A stretch of 64,000 bases of DNA from Chryseobacterium rhizosphaerae (GTDB lineage Bacteria; Bacteroidota; Bacteroidia; Flavobacteriales; Weeksellaceae), in contig NZ_QNUF01000003.1 in assembly GCF_003385455.1 (NCBI RefSeq), forward strand, positions 186,001 to 250,000, given 5' to 3'. This document shows, piece by piece, positions 42,476 through 51,635 of this stretch (the first letter of the stretch is position 1; each line of letters starts with the position of its first letter). The notes under the pieces are model-generated. The model was not told where the DNA came from, did no database searches, and saw only the letters and a list, made by a program, of their open reading frames with translations. Made by a program: the position numbers and the translations under genes.

Positions 42476-43491
42476 TTATAAAACAGGAATCTTTTTTTGA
42501 ATTTTATCATACGTATTTTTTACAACTTTCGGAGGGGCAAAACGATACCCTATATATAACAAACCATAGAGGTTATTATTTTCCACAGTCTGGTTATTTT
42601 TCTGATCGTAGGCATAGGCACTAAAGTTCATTTTTCCGCCGAATAGAAAGCGATCTGTATTATATCCTACATGCAGCCCACCTCCCATCCTAATGGTTAC
42701 ATACTGCGCATTAACCCGTGATTTATCGCCCAGGTTTTCATAATAACTTGAGAATTTTCCACCCAGACCTAATGCTAAATAGGGAGCAATATGCACTTTC
42801 TTTCCAATCACCCAATTGTAGAAATATCCCATATTGGCTCCAATTTTATATTGGGTTTCTTTGCTCTTCTGCCCTTCTATTATATTGGTGAAAATGCTAA
42901 GGTCGTAGTCTAAGAAAGGGACCCAGCTGCCACTGCTTTTCTTCTGCCACTCCCCTTGGGTATAGATACTTTTGGCCGAGAAATTTTCATTAAGAACATA
43001 TGCGGTAGATCCTCCAAAGCTTTGTACCCTAAAATCCGGAAATTGGATGTACGGATCTTTTCCTTCCTGCCAGCCGGGAAGAAAATCTTTCATGTTTTCC
43101 AGATAAAATCCTTTTACATTTTTATAATAGAGGGTCTGAATAAATTTTTGGGAAATAACCGCAAGCTAAAGTCTGTATAAGAGCTCTTTCCTTTCAGTTC
43201 ATCATCGTTATTGCCTGAAATAAAATGTGGCGAAAAAGACAGCGTAGCACTTATTATTTTATAGTCAACCGAGAAGGAAGTCCTTGTTTTGTTGTTGATT
43301 GAAAACGTCATTTGGTTTCCATTTTTCCCTTCTCCCTGCGAAAAAATATAACTTTCAATATTGGTATCAATATTGGCACGGATCATCACCTGATCTGTAT
43401 AGGATCTAATATTCGTGGTATCACTTTGTGCTCTTCCATAGAACACAAAGAAAGAAAGTAAGAAAACAAAGATTGCTTTTGAAAGCCCCAA
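42476..43491 (-). pseudogene. DUF4421 family protein gene, split by a single-base frameshift
   Basis: The upstream part (43114-43491) starts with a signal peptide and carries YTDQVMIRANIDTNIESY and FSPHFISGNNDDELKGKSSYTDF, then goes off frame and stops. The downstream part (42476-43093) carries WQEGKDPYIQFPDFR, EWQKKSSGSWVPFLDYD and a barrel-like end. Bridging codons in the third frame read FIQTLYYKNVKGFYLEN, so the two join exactly if the T5 run at 43145-43149 had six bases. Restored, the protein is about 338 residues, normal for DUF4421, a predicted outer-membrane beta-barrel family. It may be a true pseudogene or a sequencing error at the homopolymer. Confidence 0.88.
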
Positions 43492-43557
43492 ACTGAATTA
43501 TTTAAATTAAAAAAATGAATTTACTACATTTTTTTTAATTAATTATTTAATTCAATA

Positions 43558-43710
43558 TTAAGAACAGCCGCAATCTTTATCGCAGTTTGTTCTTTTAGAA
43601 CTGAATTTTTTGGGTGCAAAATTCTTTCTGAGTATCTTAAATAAGGAGTAACAGGCGAATGCTACTATTATAAAGATAATGACGTATTGAAAAATTAATG
43701 ATGAATCCAT
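43558..43710 (-). CDS. FeoB-associated Cys-rich membrane protein
   Basis: A 50-residue protein with one membrane helix (about residues 7-27, FQYVIIFIIVAFACYSLF) and a Cys-rich C-terminal tail (NCDKDCGCS). Such small proteins follow feoB in many bacteria and are thought to assist ferrous iron uptake, filling a role like FeoC, though the mechanism is unproven. Its ATG overlaps the feoB stop codon in TAATG, which indicates translational coupling. A longer in-frame extension into feoB is spurious. Confidence 0.88.
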   Translation of the reverse strand: MDSSLIFQYVIIFIIVAFACYSLFKILRKNFAPKKFSSKRTNCDKDCGCS

Positions 43711-45743
43711 TACTTTAAAATCTGATAAGCTATCATCGACACAAAATATGCCAAACCTGTCATCATAGCTACCTGAAAGCCGGTCCATTTCCAGCTTTTG
43801 GTTTCTCTGTAGACTACTGCAAGTGTAGAGACACACTGCATTGCAAATGCATAAAATAAAAGTACTGAAACTCCTGTAGCAAAGCTAAAGACTTTTTCTC
43901 CGTTTGGCTTTACATCCCGTCTCATTTTGTCAATTACTTTTACCTCTGGAGCATCATCTTCAAGACTGTATAGTGTAGACATTGTCCCCACAAAAACCTC
44001 TCTGGCAACAAAGCTGGTAAGAATTCCAACTCCCATTTTCCAGTCATATCCAAGAGGAGCAATGACAGGCTCTATTCCTTTACCCATTTTAGCCAGGTAA
44101 GAATGATCAAGCTCTACATTGGTGGCCACCAATTCGTTAGGCTGTTGTTTGGGTCCGAAATAGCTTAAAAACCAGATGATGATACTTACAATAAAAATAA
44201 TTTTACCGGCTCCGGTAATAAAGTCCCACACTTTTCCTAACACCATCTTAAGATCATATCCGAAAAGCGGTTTCTTATAAGTGGGTAAATCCATGACCAA
44301 ATAGGTTTTACCTTTATTTTTAATAAATCCTTTAAGAATAGCTGCAGAGAATAATGCTACCAGAAAGCCCAGAAGATACATTCCCATCAGCACCAATGCC
44401 TTATATTTTATCCCCAAAAATGTTCCTTCAGAAATAATGAGCCCGATAATAATACTGTATACCGGAAGCCTTGCAGAGCACGTCATAAAAGGGGTTACCA
44501 GGATCGTCAGTAATCTTTCTTTAACATTTTCAATATTCCTTGTAGAAATCACGGCAGGAATTGCACATGCCGTTCCCGAAACAAGGGGAACAATACTTTT
44601 ACCGTTCAGTCCGAATGGGCGGAGAAGTCTGTCCATCAGGAATACCACTCTTGCCATATACCCAGAATCTTCCAGCAGGTAAAGGAAATACAGTAAAATC
44701 CCGATCTGTGGTGCAAATACTACAATCCCTCCTATTCCCGGAATAATTCCGTTTGAAATCAGTGAATTAACCGGCCCTTCCGGAAGGTGTTCTCCTGTAA
44801 AGGCTGCCAGCCATGAGAAAGTCTCCTCAATCCAGGTCATCGGATATTCCGCCAGGAAAAATACACTTTGGAAAATAACTAATAAAATGGCTAAGAAAAC
44901 AACATAACCCCAAAATTTGTGAACCAAAACCTTATCCAGTTTTTCTGTCAACAATTCTTTGAACTGAGGTTTTTTAGAAATTACATTGTCTAATATTTTG
45001 TCTACATTCTGATATCTCCTAACTGTTTCCTGAACCTGTAATCTTTTAGGTACCAAACTTTTGGAATCCGCTTCATTCAGCTTATCCATTACAGATTCTA
45101 TTCTTCCCAGGTCTGTGCCTAAAGAAAGGCTCATCCATGCCTTATATTCGTTATCAAAGCCCTTGTGTGAAGCCAGTTTACGGATAAAATCCCTATGCTC
45201 ATTCGGTGTTTCAAATGATACCTTATCTGCTTTTATAAATTGGTTATTGTAAACCGCTTCTCTTACTTCATCAATACCAATCTGTTCTTTCGCATTCGTC
45301 TGAATAATGGTAATACCTAAAGCTTTGGAAAACTGCTGAATATCAATATTAATCCCTCTTCTTTCTGCCTGGTCAATCTGATTGACAATCAGAATCATGG
45401 GAATTCCAAGATCCTGAATCTGCTGAAACAAAAGAAGACCTCTTTTCAGGCTTAATGCTTCAAGAATATAAACAACTCCTGCATAGTTTTTCTGTTCATC
45501 GATAAGATATTTTGAGAAAATAGCTTCATCTTCAGAACTTGGATACACACTGTATGATCCAGGTAGATCTACTACCTCAACGTCCTCGTTTTTATAGGTA
45601 TAATTTCCAGAATAACTGGCAACAGTTACTCCGGCATAGTTCCCGGTTTTCTGCTTTTTATTACAAAGCGTATTGAAAACCGTAGATTTTCCTACATTCG
45701 GGTTTCCGACTAAAAGTATTTGTTTTTTCTTGTTTGCCTGCAT
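43710..45743 (-). CDS. feoB: Ferrous iron transport protein B
   Basis: FeoB is the inner-membrane Fe2+ transporter with an N-terminal GTPase-like domain. The 677-residue protein has G1 VGNPNVGKSTVFN, G3 DLPGSYS, G4 NQID, then a helical spacer and about ten membrane helices with two Gate motifs (around LVSGTACAIPA and SFVAREVFVGT). It lies between feoA and the small Cys-rich gene with 1-base TAATG overlaps at both ends, so the three form one coupled operon. Confidence 0.96.
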   Translation of the reverse strand: MQANKKKQILLVGNPNVGKSTVFNTLCNKKQKTGNYAGVTVASYSGNYTYKNEDVEVVDLPGSYSVYPSSEDEAIFSKYLIDEQKNYAGVVYILEALSLKRGLLLFQQIQDLGIPMILIVNQIDQAERRGINIDIQQFSKALGITIIQTNAKEQIGIDEVREAVYNNQFIKADKVSFETPNEHRDFIRKLASHKGFDNEYKAWMSLSLGTDLGRIESVMDKLNEADSKSLVPKRLQVQETVRRYQNVDKILDNVISKKPQFKELLTEKLDKVLVHKFWGYVVFLAILLVIFQSVFFLAEYPMTWIEETFSWLAAFTGEHLPEGPVNSLISNGIIPGIGGIVVFAPQIGILLYFLYLLEDSGYMARVVFLMDRLLRPFGLNGKSIVPLVSGTACAIPAVISTRNIENVKERLLTILVTPFMTCSARLPVYSIIIGLIISEGTFLGIKYKALVLMGMYLLGFLVALFSAAILKGFIKNKGKTYLVMDLPTYKKPLFGYDLKMVLGKVWDFITGAGKIIFIVSIIIWFLSYFGPKQQPNELVATNVELDHSYLAKMGKGIEPVIAPLGYDWKMGVGILTSFVAREVFVGTMSTLYSLEDDAPEVKVIDKMRRDVKPNGEKVFSFATGVSVLLFYAFAMQCVSTLAVVYRETKSWKWTGFQVAMMTGLAYFVSMIAYQILK

Positions 45744-45997
45744 TAATTCAATTCTTCAACAATGATGTAATCTCCTTCTTCCTCACGAAGAGCAATCCGG
45801 CTTTTCTCTACTCCAAACTCTACATACATTGGCCCATTGAATGGAGCCTGATACAAAATCCTGAAAATGGTCTCCGGAAGAAGCCCCATTTCAATGATTT
45901 TATTGGGCATTTTCAGATGGTCATTATCATATCCCAATATCTTTCCCATTTTGTTTTTGGGAAATCCACTTAATTTATGTAATCCTTTCTCTTTCAA
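45743..45997 (-). CDS. feoA: Ferrous iron transport protein A, probable TTG start
   Basis: FeoA is an SH3-like cytoplasmic protein that modulates FeoB. The 84-residue frame covers the whole domain (GFPKNKMGKILGYDND, KIIEMGLLPETIFRILYQAPF, VEFGVEKSRIALREEE). No ATG is available near the N-terminus. The TTG at 45997 places the start about 14 bases after the expected transcription start from the -7 element at 46017-46024. A Fur-like palindrome covers the promoter (46029-46047), so iron repression is likely. Confidence 0.9.
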   Translation of the reverse strand: MKEKGLHKLSGFPKNKMGKILGYDNDHLKMPNKIIEMGLLPETIFRILYQAPFNGPMYVEFGVEKSRIALREEEGDYIIVEELN

Positions 45998-46016
45998 AGC
46001 CTGATTTTTTGTGCTG

Positions 46017-46024
46017 CAAATATA
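46017..46024 (-). promoter_or_regulatory. -7 element of the feo operon
   Basis: Minus strand TATATTTG, an exact TAnnTTTG match. Confidence 0.55.
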
Positions 46025-46028
46025 CGTT

Positions 46029-46047
46029 ATTTAAATTTAATCTAAAT
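46029..46047. promoter_or_regulatory. Fur-box-like palindrome before feoA
   Basis: A 19-bp imperfect palindrome ATTTAAATT-T-AATCTAAAT (8 of 9 pairs complementary) lies between the -7 and -33 positions. An outer repeat GTTATTTA/TAAATAAC (46026-46033 and 46043-46050) embeds it. The size and A/T content fit a Fur- or DtxR-type iron box. Binding is inferred. Confidence 0.55.
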
Positions 46048-46064
46048 AACAGTAGGTATGAAAG

Positions 46065-46101
46065 AATCAACCCAGACACATTGCTGTATCTGGGTTGATT
46101 T
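46065..46101 (-). terminator. hairpin downstream of the interrupted small gene
   Basis: A 10-bp stem TCAACCCAGA/TCTGGGTTGA (46067-46076 and 46089-46098). A near copy lies at 46571-46606. Confidence 0.6.
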
Positions 46102-46115
46102 AAATGTGATTTACA

Positions 46116-46394
46116 CTAATTATAATTTCGAACACATTCTCCCATCATTGCTGCTCCCAATGGAGGATTATAGCTTCCAATATAGGAAGCCATAGCTATG
46201 CAACCTTACAAATTCATGGCTTCCTTGCTTATCTTTTTAATCCCTGTTATTTCAATTTTTTCTTCCTTAATATTTTTTTTAGCAATTAAAACAGGCTGTA
46301 TATTCTTAGCATTTGTTTTTGTAATTGGCTCTTCTGTTTTTGCTAATAAGATTGTGGATGTTACTAATAACATCGTAAGAATAACTTTTTTCAT
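46116..46394 (-). pseudogene. small secreted-protein gene with an in-frame stop
   Basis: The first 62 codons (46206-46394) give a signal-peptide-like start (MKKVILTMLLVTSTILLA) and end at TAA. Without any frame change the next 29 codons read GCIAMASYIGSY then NPPLGAAMMGECVRNYN and end at TAG (46116-46118). The continuation looks coding, with small residues and two cysteines, so the gene may originally have encoded about 91 residues and was broken by a nonsense change. Alternatively the first frame is a complete short peptide. I do not recognise the family. Confidence 0.55.
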
Positions 46395-46570
46395 AATAAT
46401 TTTATAATTTGTTAACTAACTAAATTATAAAAACAAATATTCAATTCCAAGCATTGTGACTTATTATTATTAAAAATTGATTAATCATAATTTTTTGTCA
46501 TTTTAGAGGAATTTTATTGATGTCATAACATTCAAAACTGTAAAATTTCACATTTTATCCAAAACAAAAA

Positions 46571-46606
46571 AATCAACCCAAATACATTACTGTATCTGGG
46601 TTGACT
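46571..46606 (-). terminator. terminator of the GLPGLI gene
   Basis: Stem TCAACCCA/TGGGTTGA (46573-46580 and 46597-46604) with an inner ATA/TAT extension. On the minus strand it is followed by a T-rich run. It is closely similar to the hairpin at 46065-46101. Confidence 0.7.
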
Positions 46607-46644
46607 TGAATATAATTTAGTTGATATGAAGTCTGTTTTGATTT

Positions 46645-47568
46645 TTACTTTTCTACTTTTTCAACAGTTCCTACACTTAATTTAGCATAAGGAGGCTCGA
46701 TAGGGTTATCATTAGCGTTATAAAAGTCTTTGTATTGTTTTTCCTGTTTTTTCATCATGTCTCCAATAGTCCCGTCCATACCCGGAATTGTTTTAGACAT
46801 CATCTCCTGTGTAATCATAGGTCTTACAGAAGCAAAAGGATCTTTCTTAAAGTCATTGAATGTTTTTTCAAACTTTTCTCTTGGTAGATCTTTGACCTTT
46901 CCTCCTGAAGCTTGCATCAAATGTTCTATATAAGAAAACTCTGTATAATCTTTCACTTTTTTATTCCCTTGTAATACCCAAGAATAATTTTTCTCTGAAT
47001 CTTCTATTTTTACTATAAGCCCTGGAAGCCCGTAAAATTTGTACGGTCCGTCCTGGAAAGGAATATCTGTTGTAAACCATGCCGTCCATTTTCTATCACC
47101 AAATTCTGTAGTGGCCTTTTGTGTATTGTATTCCCCAATTTTTTGTTTGTCACCAAGAATCTTCCAATTGAACTTTAAGTTTTCACTATAGCCAATATTT
47201 GTAGGCGTAAAACCATTTGCAATTTTGTCAACATACTGAATTCCCATACCTGGATACGTCTTATATATTCTTGCTGAAATCTTTGGTGTTTTAAGAGATT
47301 TTGAAAGGTCTTTCATGATACCGGCCTTTTGCATTGCTTCTATTTCTATTTTCATAATAGAATCTTGTGCAATAACAGTGTAATCCTGATAAACAGATCT
47401 GTTTTTATCTGTAATATCCAGAATAGTAATCACCTTATCCAGTTTTGCAGAATCTTTCTTAGGCTTAAATGTAAGCTCATAAAAGAAGCGGTTAGCCGTT
47501 TCTTTAGATTCCTGTGCACTTGCTACAGCAAAAAGAGCTATAAAGAATATAGAAAATAGCTTTTTCAT
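46645..47568 (-). CDS. GLPGLI family secreted protein
   Basis: The 307-residue protein has a signal peptide (about residues 1-18) and the diagnostic motif YGLPGLIVKIED (about residues 190-200), preceded by WTAWFTTDIPFQDGPYKF, another family block. GLPGLI proteins are periplasmic or outer-membrane-associated, occur only in Bacteroidota, and often sit beside outer-membrane receptors of the carboxypeptidase-regulatory-like type. Their role is unknown. Here such a receptor lies at 48301-51012 on the same strand, separated by an opposite-strand DinB gene. Confidence 0.93.
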   Translation of the reverse strand: MKKLFSIFFIALFAVASAQESKETANRFFYELTFKPKKDSAKLDKVITILDITDKNRSVYQDYTVIAQDSIMKIEIEAMQKAGIMKDLSKSLKTPKISARIYKTYPGMGIQYVDKIANGFTPTNIGYSENLKFNWKILGDKQKIGEYNTQKATTEFGDRKWTAWFTTDIPFQDGPYKFYGLPGLIVKIEDSEKNYSWVLQGNKKVKDYTEFSYIEHLMQASGGKVKDLPREKFEKTFNDFKKDPFASVRPMITQEMMSKTIPGMDGTIGDMMKKQEKQYKDFYNANDNPIEPPYAKLSVGTVEKVEK

Positions 47569-47751
47569 TTTTAATCAAGTTTTATTAATTAGTAATAGGA
47601 TCTACCTATTTGTTACAGTTTTTCTTCATTTTTATTTTCCTGTGGGTTAATTTTCCTGTGGCCGGAAGAGTAAAATATAAAATTTATGATTTTATTAAAA
47701 CATTTCAAGTGGCAAAAGAGCTAACTTTAATGTTCTAAAAACCAAAATATT

Positions 47752-48249
47752 ATGGACACTTTATCACAATTAAAATCCGAACTGGAGGGAGAATTCCAAA
47801 CAACAAAAAAATTTATTGAACTCTTTCCTGAAGGAAAAAATGATTATGCTCCTCACGAAAAAAGTATGAAAATGATGCCCCTTGCCACTCATCTTGTGGA
47901 AGTTTTTGAATGGCCCAATACTATTTTGAACACTTCTGAACTGGATTTTGCCAAAGGAGGATACCAACCAACGGTTCTCTCTACCAAAGAGGATCTTTTA
48001 AAAAAACTTGACAACGACTATCAGTCCGGAAAAGCCGCTTTAGAAAAAGCCTCCGAAGACCAGCTGAATCCAAGCTGGACCATTAAAAATGATGGACATG
48101 AACTGGCAAGCTGGACTAAATATGGAGCAATCCGCCATGCGTTAAACCAAATTACCCATCACCGGGCACAATTGGGAGTCTATTACAGGCTGAATAACAT
48201 TCCTCTTCCCGGAAGTTATGGCCCTTCTGCAGATCAGCAAAGCTTTTAA
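47752..48249 (+). CDS. DinB family protein
   Basis: A 165-residue four-helix-bundle protein of the DinB/YfiT type. The metal-binding histidine pattern is present: ATHLVEVFEWP (first His) and the closing HALNQITHHRAQLGVYYR (HxxxH at about residues 139-148). The superfamily includes bacillithiol and mycothiol S-transferases, and the exact substrate here is unknown. It lies alone on the + strand between the GLPGLI and receptor genes and ends at the bidirectional terminator at 48269-48298. Confidence 0.92.
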   Translation: MDTLSQLKSELEGEFQTTKKFIELFPEGKNDYAPHEKSMKMMPLATHLVEVFEWPNTILNTSELDFAKGGYQPTVLSTKEDLLKKLDNDYQSGKAALEKASEDQLNPSWTIKNDGHELASWTKYGAIRHALNQITHHRAQLGVYYRLNNIPLPGSYGPSADQQSF

Positions 48250-48268
48250 TTTATCACTATATCTCAAC

Positions 48269-48298
48269 AAAAAACCAATCCATGCGGATTGGTTTTTA
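48269..48298. terminator. bidirectional terminator between the DinB and receptor genes
   Basis: An 11-bp stem AAAACCAATCC/GGATTGGTTTT (48271-48281 and 48286-48296) with A and T runs on either side. Confidence 0.85.
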
Positions 48299-48300
48299 TT

Positions 48301-51012
48301 TTATTTAAAGTTGAATTTTACAGTAAACATTACCTGACTAGGGCGGAGCTGCATTGTTGTCTGTGTAATAGTAGCATCTCCTACATTGATCCTTTCAAAT
48401 ACTTTTCTGTCTCCAATATTCATCCACTTTAATTCGAAGTCTACTTTTTTCTTTGCCCAGCTAAATTGATAAGATACATCAAAGAAACCGTTATTTAACT
48501 TTGTTTGTCCCAGTTTTGAGTTAATCTGATCCCAGTAGAACCCTATGGTATGGTTTTCTATTGGATAGAAGAACACATTCAAATTATGGGTATATCCCTC
48601 AGTTTTTCCAAGATCATTCTGAATAATTCCGTTGGATTGTTTATTCCATGATTTGGTCATGTTGAAGTCTACACTCATCCAGGAAAAATAGGTGTTGTTC
48701 AATTTAAACCCTAACGTATTTCCATCATTTGTGGTGTTAATGTCCTGATCATTTCTTCTCGACTGAGATTTTGAATTTGTATTGTTATAGGTCAGGGAAG
48801 CATTTGTTTTAAACTTAGGAAAATATTTTCCAATTTCTGCATAGTAACTGTTGCTCGTTCTTTTGTTTTCACTTTCAATATACTCAATAACACTGAATCC
48901 TAGTTCATTTACAGCACTTGAGGCCAGTAAGTTATTTTTAGCATCACTTAATCTATATCCGACATTAAAGAAGATATTGTTTAGTGGGTTTCTATACTCT
49001 AATCTTGCACCTGCATTTTTTGTGGTCGTTTGAGGTATTGGATTTTTTGGATTCATCACATTAAATCCTCCAGGGCTTGTTAAAATATACCCTGCATAAG
49101 CAGTTTGGATGTCCCCAAAATTATTACTGATATTCCCACTCAAACTTGCTTTAAAAAATGAAGCAAAAGAATACTGAGCAAAGATATTAGGGGTAAATGT
49201 TGTTTTATTTAAAGATTTTGAAACATTTCTGAATGCATCTTCAGCTTTAATATTATTGAAGTTGACCGGGAAATTAGCAAATAAGCTCCAAGCTTCAGAT
49301 TTATAGTTAACTCCTACTGATGCATTTGGATTAATTTTCGTGAATTTCAGATCGTTTTCATAAGCTAAACTGTTGAAATCAGGAGAGTTGTTAACTGTGC
49401 TCCCATCAAAGTTTGTCGTCAGTTTATCTGTTGAAAAATCAATTCCGATCTGTGGAGTAAACGTCCAGCCTTTTGTTGAAAAACTGATGTTTGCAGAATG
49501 TGATGTATCTAATGTCTTAATTTTAAAAGTCTGCAAAGCCGTACTTCCCGGAGTAAAATTAATCGTTGAGAAATCTGTACTTCCCGGCTCTTTGTAGGGG
49601 AACTGTAAATAGTTGGCAGGAGAAATTTCCAATGTCTGCCTGTCATTCTGGTAGTTAATAAAGGATTTAAAATTGATCATTTTTTCTTTCCACGGAATAA
49701 TGGTACTCAAAGAGTTTTGAAAAGATGATGTTGGAGATTCTAAGGCTTCATTTCCAAGTCTGTAGCCTGTTTTATCATTTCTTTCAGCAACGGCTCTGTC
49801 TGCATTCCAAAACTGGGAAAAAGTTGTTGTATTTTTAAAGAATCCTTTCTTTGCATTTTTAGTAAATATCAATTCTCCTTTTACCTTATCAGTATAGAAA
49901 TTGTTCAGGAACTTAGTATTGTATTTCGTTCCCTGCTGGATATCAGTAGTTGTACTATTGGACTCTCTTTCTACTGCATTATTGGTATAATTGGCATTGG
50001 CTTTTAATTCCCATTCTTTTTTCTTATCAATATTGGTAAGGTAATTAGCAGAAAGATAATGAACACTGTTCATCAAATATCTTTTTACCGGAAGATCGGG
50101 AACACTGGCATTTTCAACACTTAGCCAGTTATTTTGGGCAGCATTTATTCTTCGCCCTTCCCATCCGCTTCCAAAAGCGAGAATATTTCCTTCATTTTCT
50201 ACCTGCTCACCCATATTGTTGGTTTTATAATTGACCACCCATTGGCTTTTCTGTCCGAAAAACATGGGAGTCAGCTTTACATTCCAAAGCCATGGATCTC
50301 CAAAACCTGTTCCCACTTCTCCTCTTCCGGTCATGGTTACAGAATTTTTAAGCTTAATATTAATCGCTGCCTGATCTGAAGGTACTTTATCCTGAAGAAT
50401 TTTAACCGGCTGGTGATTTTCGAGAACTTCTACTTTCTGTACAGCATCTTTGGGAAGTGAATTGTTGATCGTTCCATATCCCCCTTCCATCAAATCCTTT
50501 CCGTTGACATAAAATTTATTGATTGCATTCCCCTGATAAAGAATTGTTCCGTCTTTATTGACTTCAATTCCCGGGATTTTTTTCATTACATCGGCAAGGG
50601 TTCTATCGTTTTTACTATTAAAAGCCTTAAGGTCATAAGAAATTGTATCCCCTCTGGCGGTGATCATTTTGGTCTTCAGCTGCACTTCTTTAATTTCTGT
50701 AGCCTCCGACTGCATTTTAAAATTCAGGTTCTGATCAGCATTACTGATTTGTTTTGTAACCGGTTTTTGGTTAAACGCTTTCACCTTAAGATCCACATTA
50801 GCTTCCGGAGAGGTGAATGTTACTTTATATTCTCCTTTAGAATTGGTGATTCCGTACGCCAGAATAGCATCTTTGCCCGGTTCTTCAACCGTTACGCTTG
50901 CACTTGGTATGGCTACCCCATCATCATCAGTAATTTTTCCTGACACCGTTTTCTGCGCAAAAGTGAACACAGAAATAAAGATCATCAAAAATAAAGAAAT
51001 ATTTTTTTTCAT
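48301..51012 (-). CDS. Outer-membrane beta-barrel receptor (TonB-dependent-like) with carboxypeptidase-regulatory-like domain
   Basis: The 903-residue protein has a signal peptide (about residues 1-19), a CarboxypepD_reg-like domain (about 20-95; VSGKITDDDGVAIPSASVTV), a plug-like region (DVMKKIPGIEVNKDGTILYQG, NKFYVNGKDLMEGG) and a long barrel ending in KFNFK. It lacks an obvious N-terminal TonB box, as is common for this subgroup annotated as outer membrane beta-barrel. It probably works with the GLPGLI protein encoded downstream. A promoter lies at 51109-51137, giving a leader of about 90 bases. Confidence 0.92.
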   Translation of the reverse strand: MKKNISLFLMIFISVFTFAQKTVSGKITDDDGVAIPSASVTVEEPGKDAILAYGITNSKGEYKVTFTSPEANVDLKVKAFNQKPVTKQISNADQNLNFKMQSEATEIKEVQLKTKMITARGDTISYDLKAFNSKNDRTLADVMKKIPGIEVNKDGTILYQGNAINKFYVNGKDLMEGGYGTINNSLPKDAVQKVEVLENHQPVKILQDKVPSDQAAINIKLKNSVTMTGRGEVGTGFGDPWLWNVKLTPMFFGQKSQWVVNYKTNNMGEQVENEGNILAFGSGWEGRRINAAQNNWLSVENASVPDLPVKRYLMNSVHYLSANYLTNIDKKKEWELKANANYTNNAVERESNSTTTDIQQGTKYNTKFLNNFYTDKVKGELIFTKNAKKGFFKNTTTFSQFWNADRAVAERNDKTGYRLGNEALESPTSSFQNSLSTIIPWKEKMINFKSFINYQNDRQTLEISPANYLQFPYKEPGSTDFSTINFTPGSTALQTFKIKTLDTSHSANISFSTKGWTFTPQIGIDFSTDKLTTNFDGSTVNNSPDFNSLAYENDLKFTKINPNASVGVNYKSEAWSLFANFPVNFNNIKAEDAFRNVSKSLNKTTFTPNIFAQYSFASFFKASLSGNISNNFGDIQTAYAGYILTSPGGFNVMNPKNPIPQTTTKNAGARLEYRNPLNNIFFNVGYRLSDAKNNLLASSAVNELGFSVIEYIESENKRTSNSYYAEIGKYFPKFKTNASLTYNNTNSKSQSRRNDQDINTTNDGNTLGFKLNNTYFSWMSVDFNMTKSWNKQSNGIIQNDLGKTEGYTHNLNVFFYPIENHTIGFYWDQINSKLGQTKLNNGFFDVSYQFSWAKKKVDFELKWMNIGDRKVFERINVGDATITQTTMQLRPSQVMFTVKFNFK

Positions 51013-51108
51013 ATTTAGTATTTACTCCAATTAGTTAATAGTTGTTGACTTTCGTTACACTTTTCATAAAGATCATTTTTAAATCGAAAAGTTAAATCTA
51101 TATCACTA

Positions 51109-51137
51109 CAAATATAGTTATAATCTGACAAGATCAA
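51109..51137 (-). promoter_or_regulatory. promoter of the 903-residue receptor gene
   Basis: Minus strand: -7 TATATTTG (51109-51116) and TTG (51135-51137) 18 bases upstream. Confidence 0.6.
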
Positions 51138-51627
51138 TATTTCCGCATTTAAATTCACGAAATATAAATATTGAAGTAAAAAACATTCTATTGTTACAAT
51201 CACATTATCAGAAGGATAGAAAAGAGATAGTCAATTCTTATATTAACAACAATTCATCTATTTTATTTTTAAATTAATAAAATTATACACTTTTTTATAT
51301 TTGAATATTAAAAGTAAAGTATAATTTTTATTATCAGAATTAAAACAATATAATGACAAAATTTAAAAGATTTTATTAACTTTTATCCCATTTTGTTTGT
51401 CAGATAAAAGCGATACATTAGATGTCAGAATGAATTCTTATTCATTTTATTTGTGTTTTTTTGCCCTGTAATTTATTTATAGGGCAATTTATTCATAGGT
51501 TTTGAACTGACCATAAAAAAGGCAATAAATGGCTTTTTATTATTTTTATTTAGTCTAAACAGTTGAGAATAATTTCAATCATAGATAAAAAATAAAACCA
51601 AACTCTTCTCATTATACTTTAATTTAA

Positions 51628-51635
51628 TAATTTTG
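51628..51635 (+). promoter_or_regulatory. -7 element of the cupin-like gene
   Basis: TAATTTTG matches TAnnTTTG and lies 18 bases before the ATG at 51654, leaving a short leader. Confidence 0.5.

Noticed and set aside
51015..51203. 62-codon minus-strand frame upstream of the outer-membrane receptor
   Set aside because: It overlaps the predicted receptor promoter, begins in very AT-rich DNA and matches nothing known.
51461..51487. terminator at the TTGCCCT/AGGGCAA hairpin
   Set aside because: There is no T run after the stem on either strand and no gene ends nearby.
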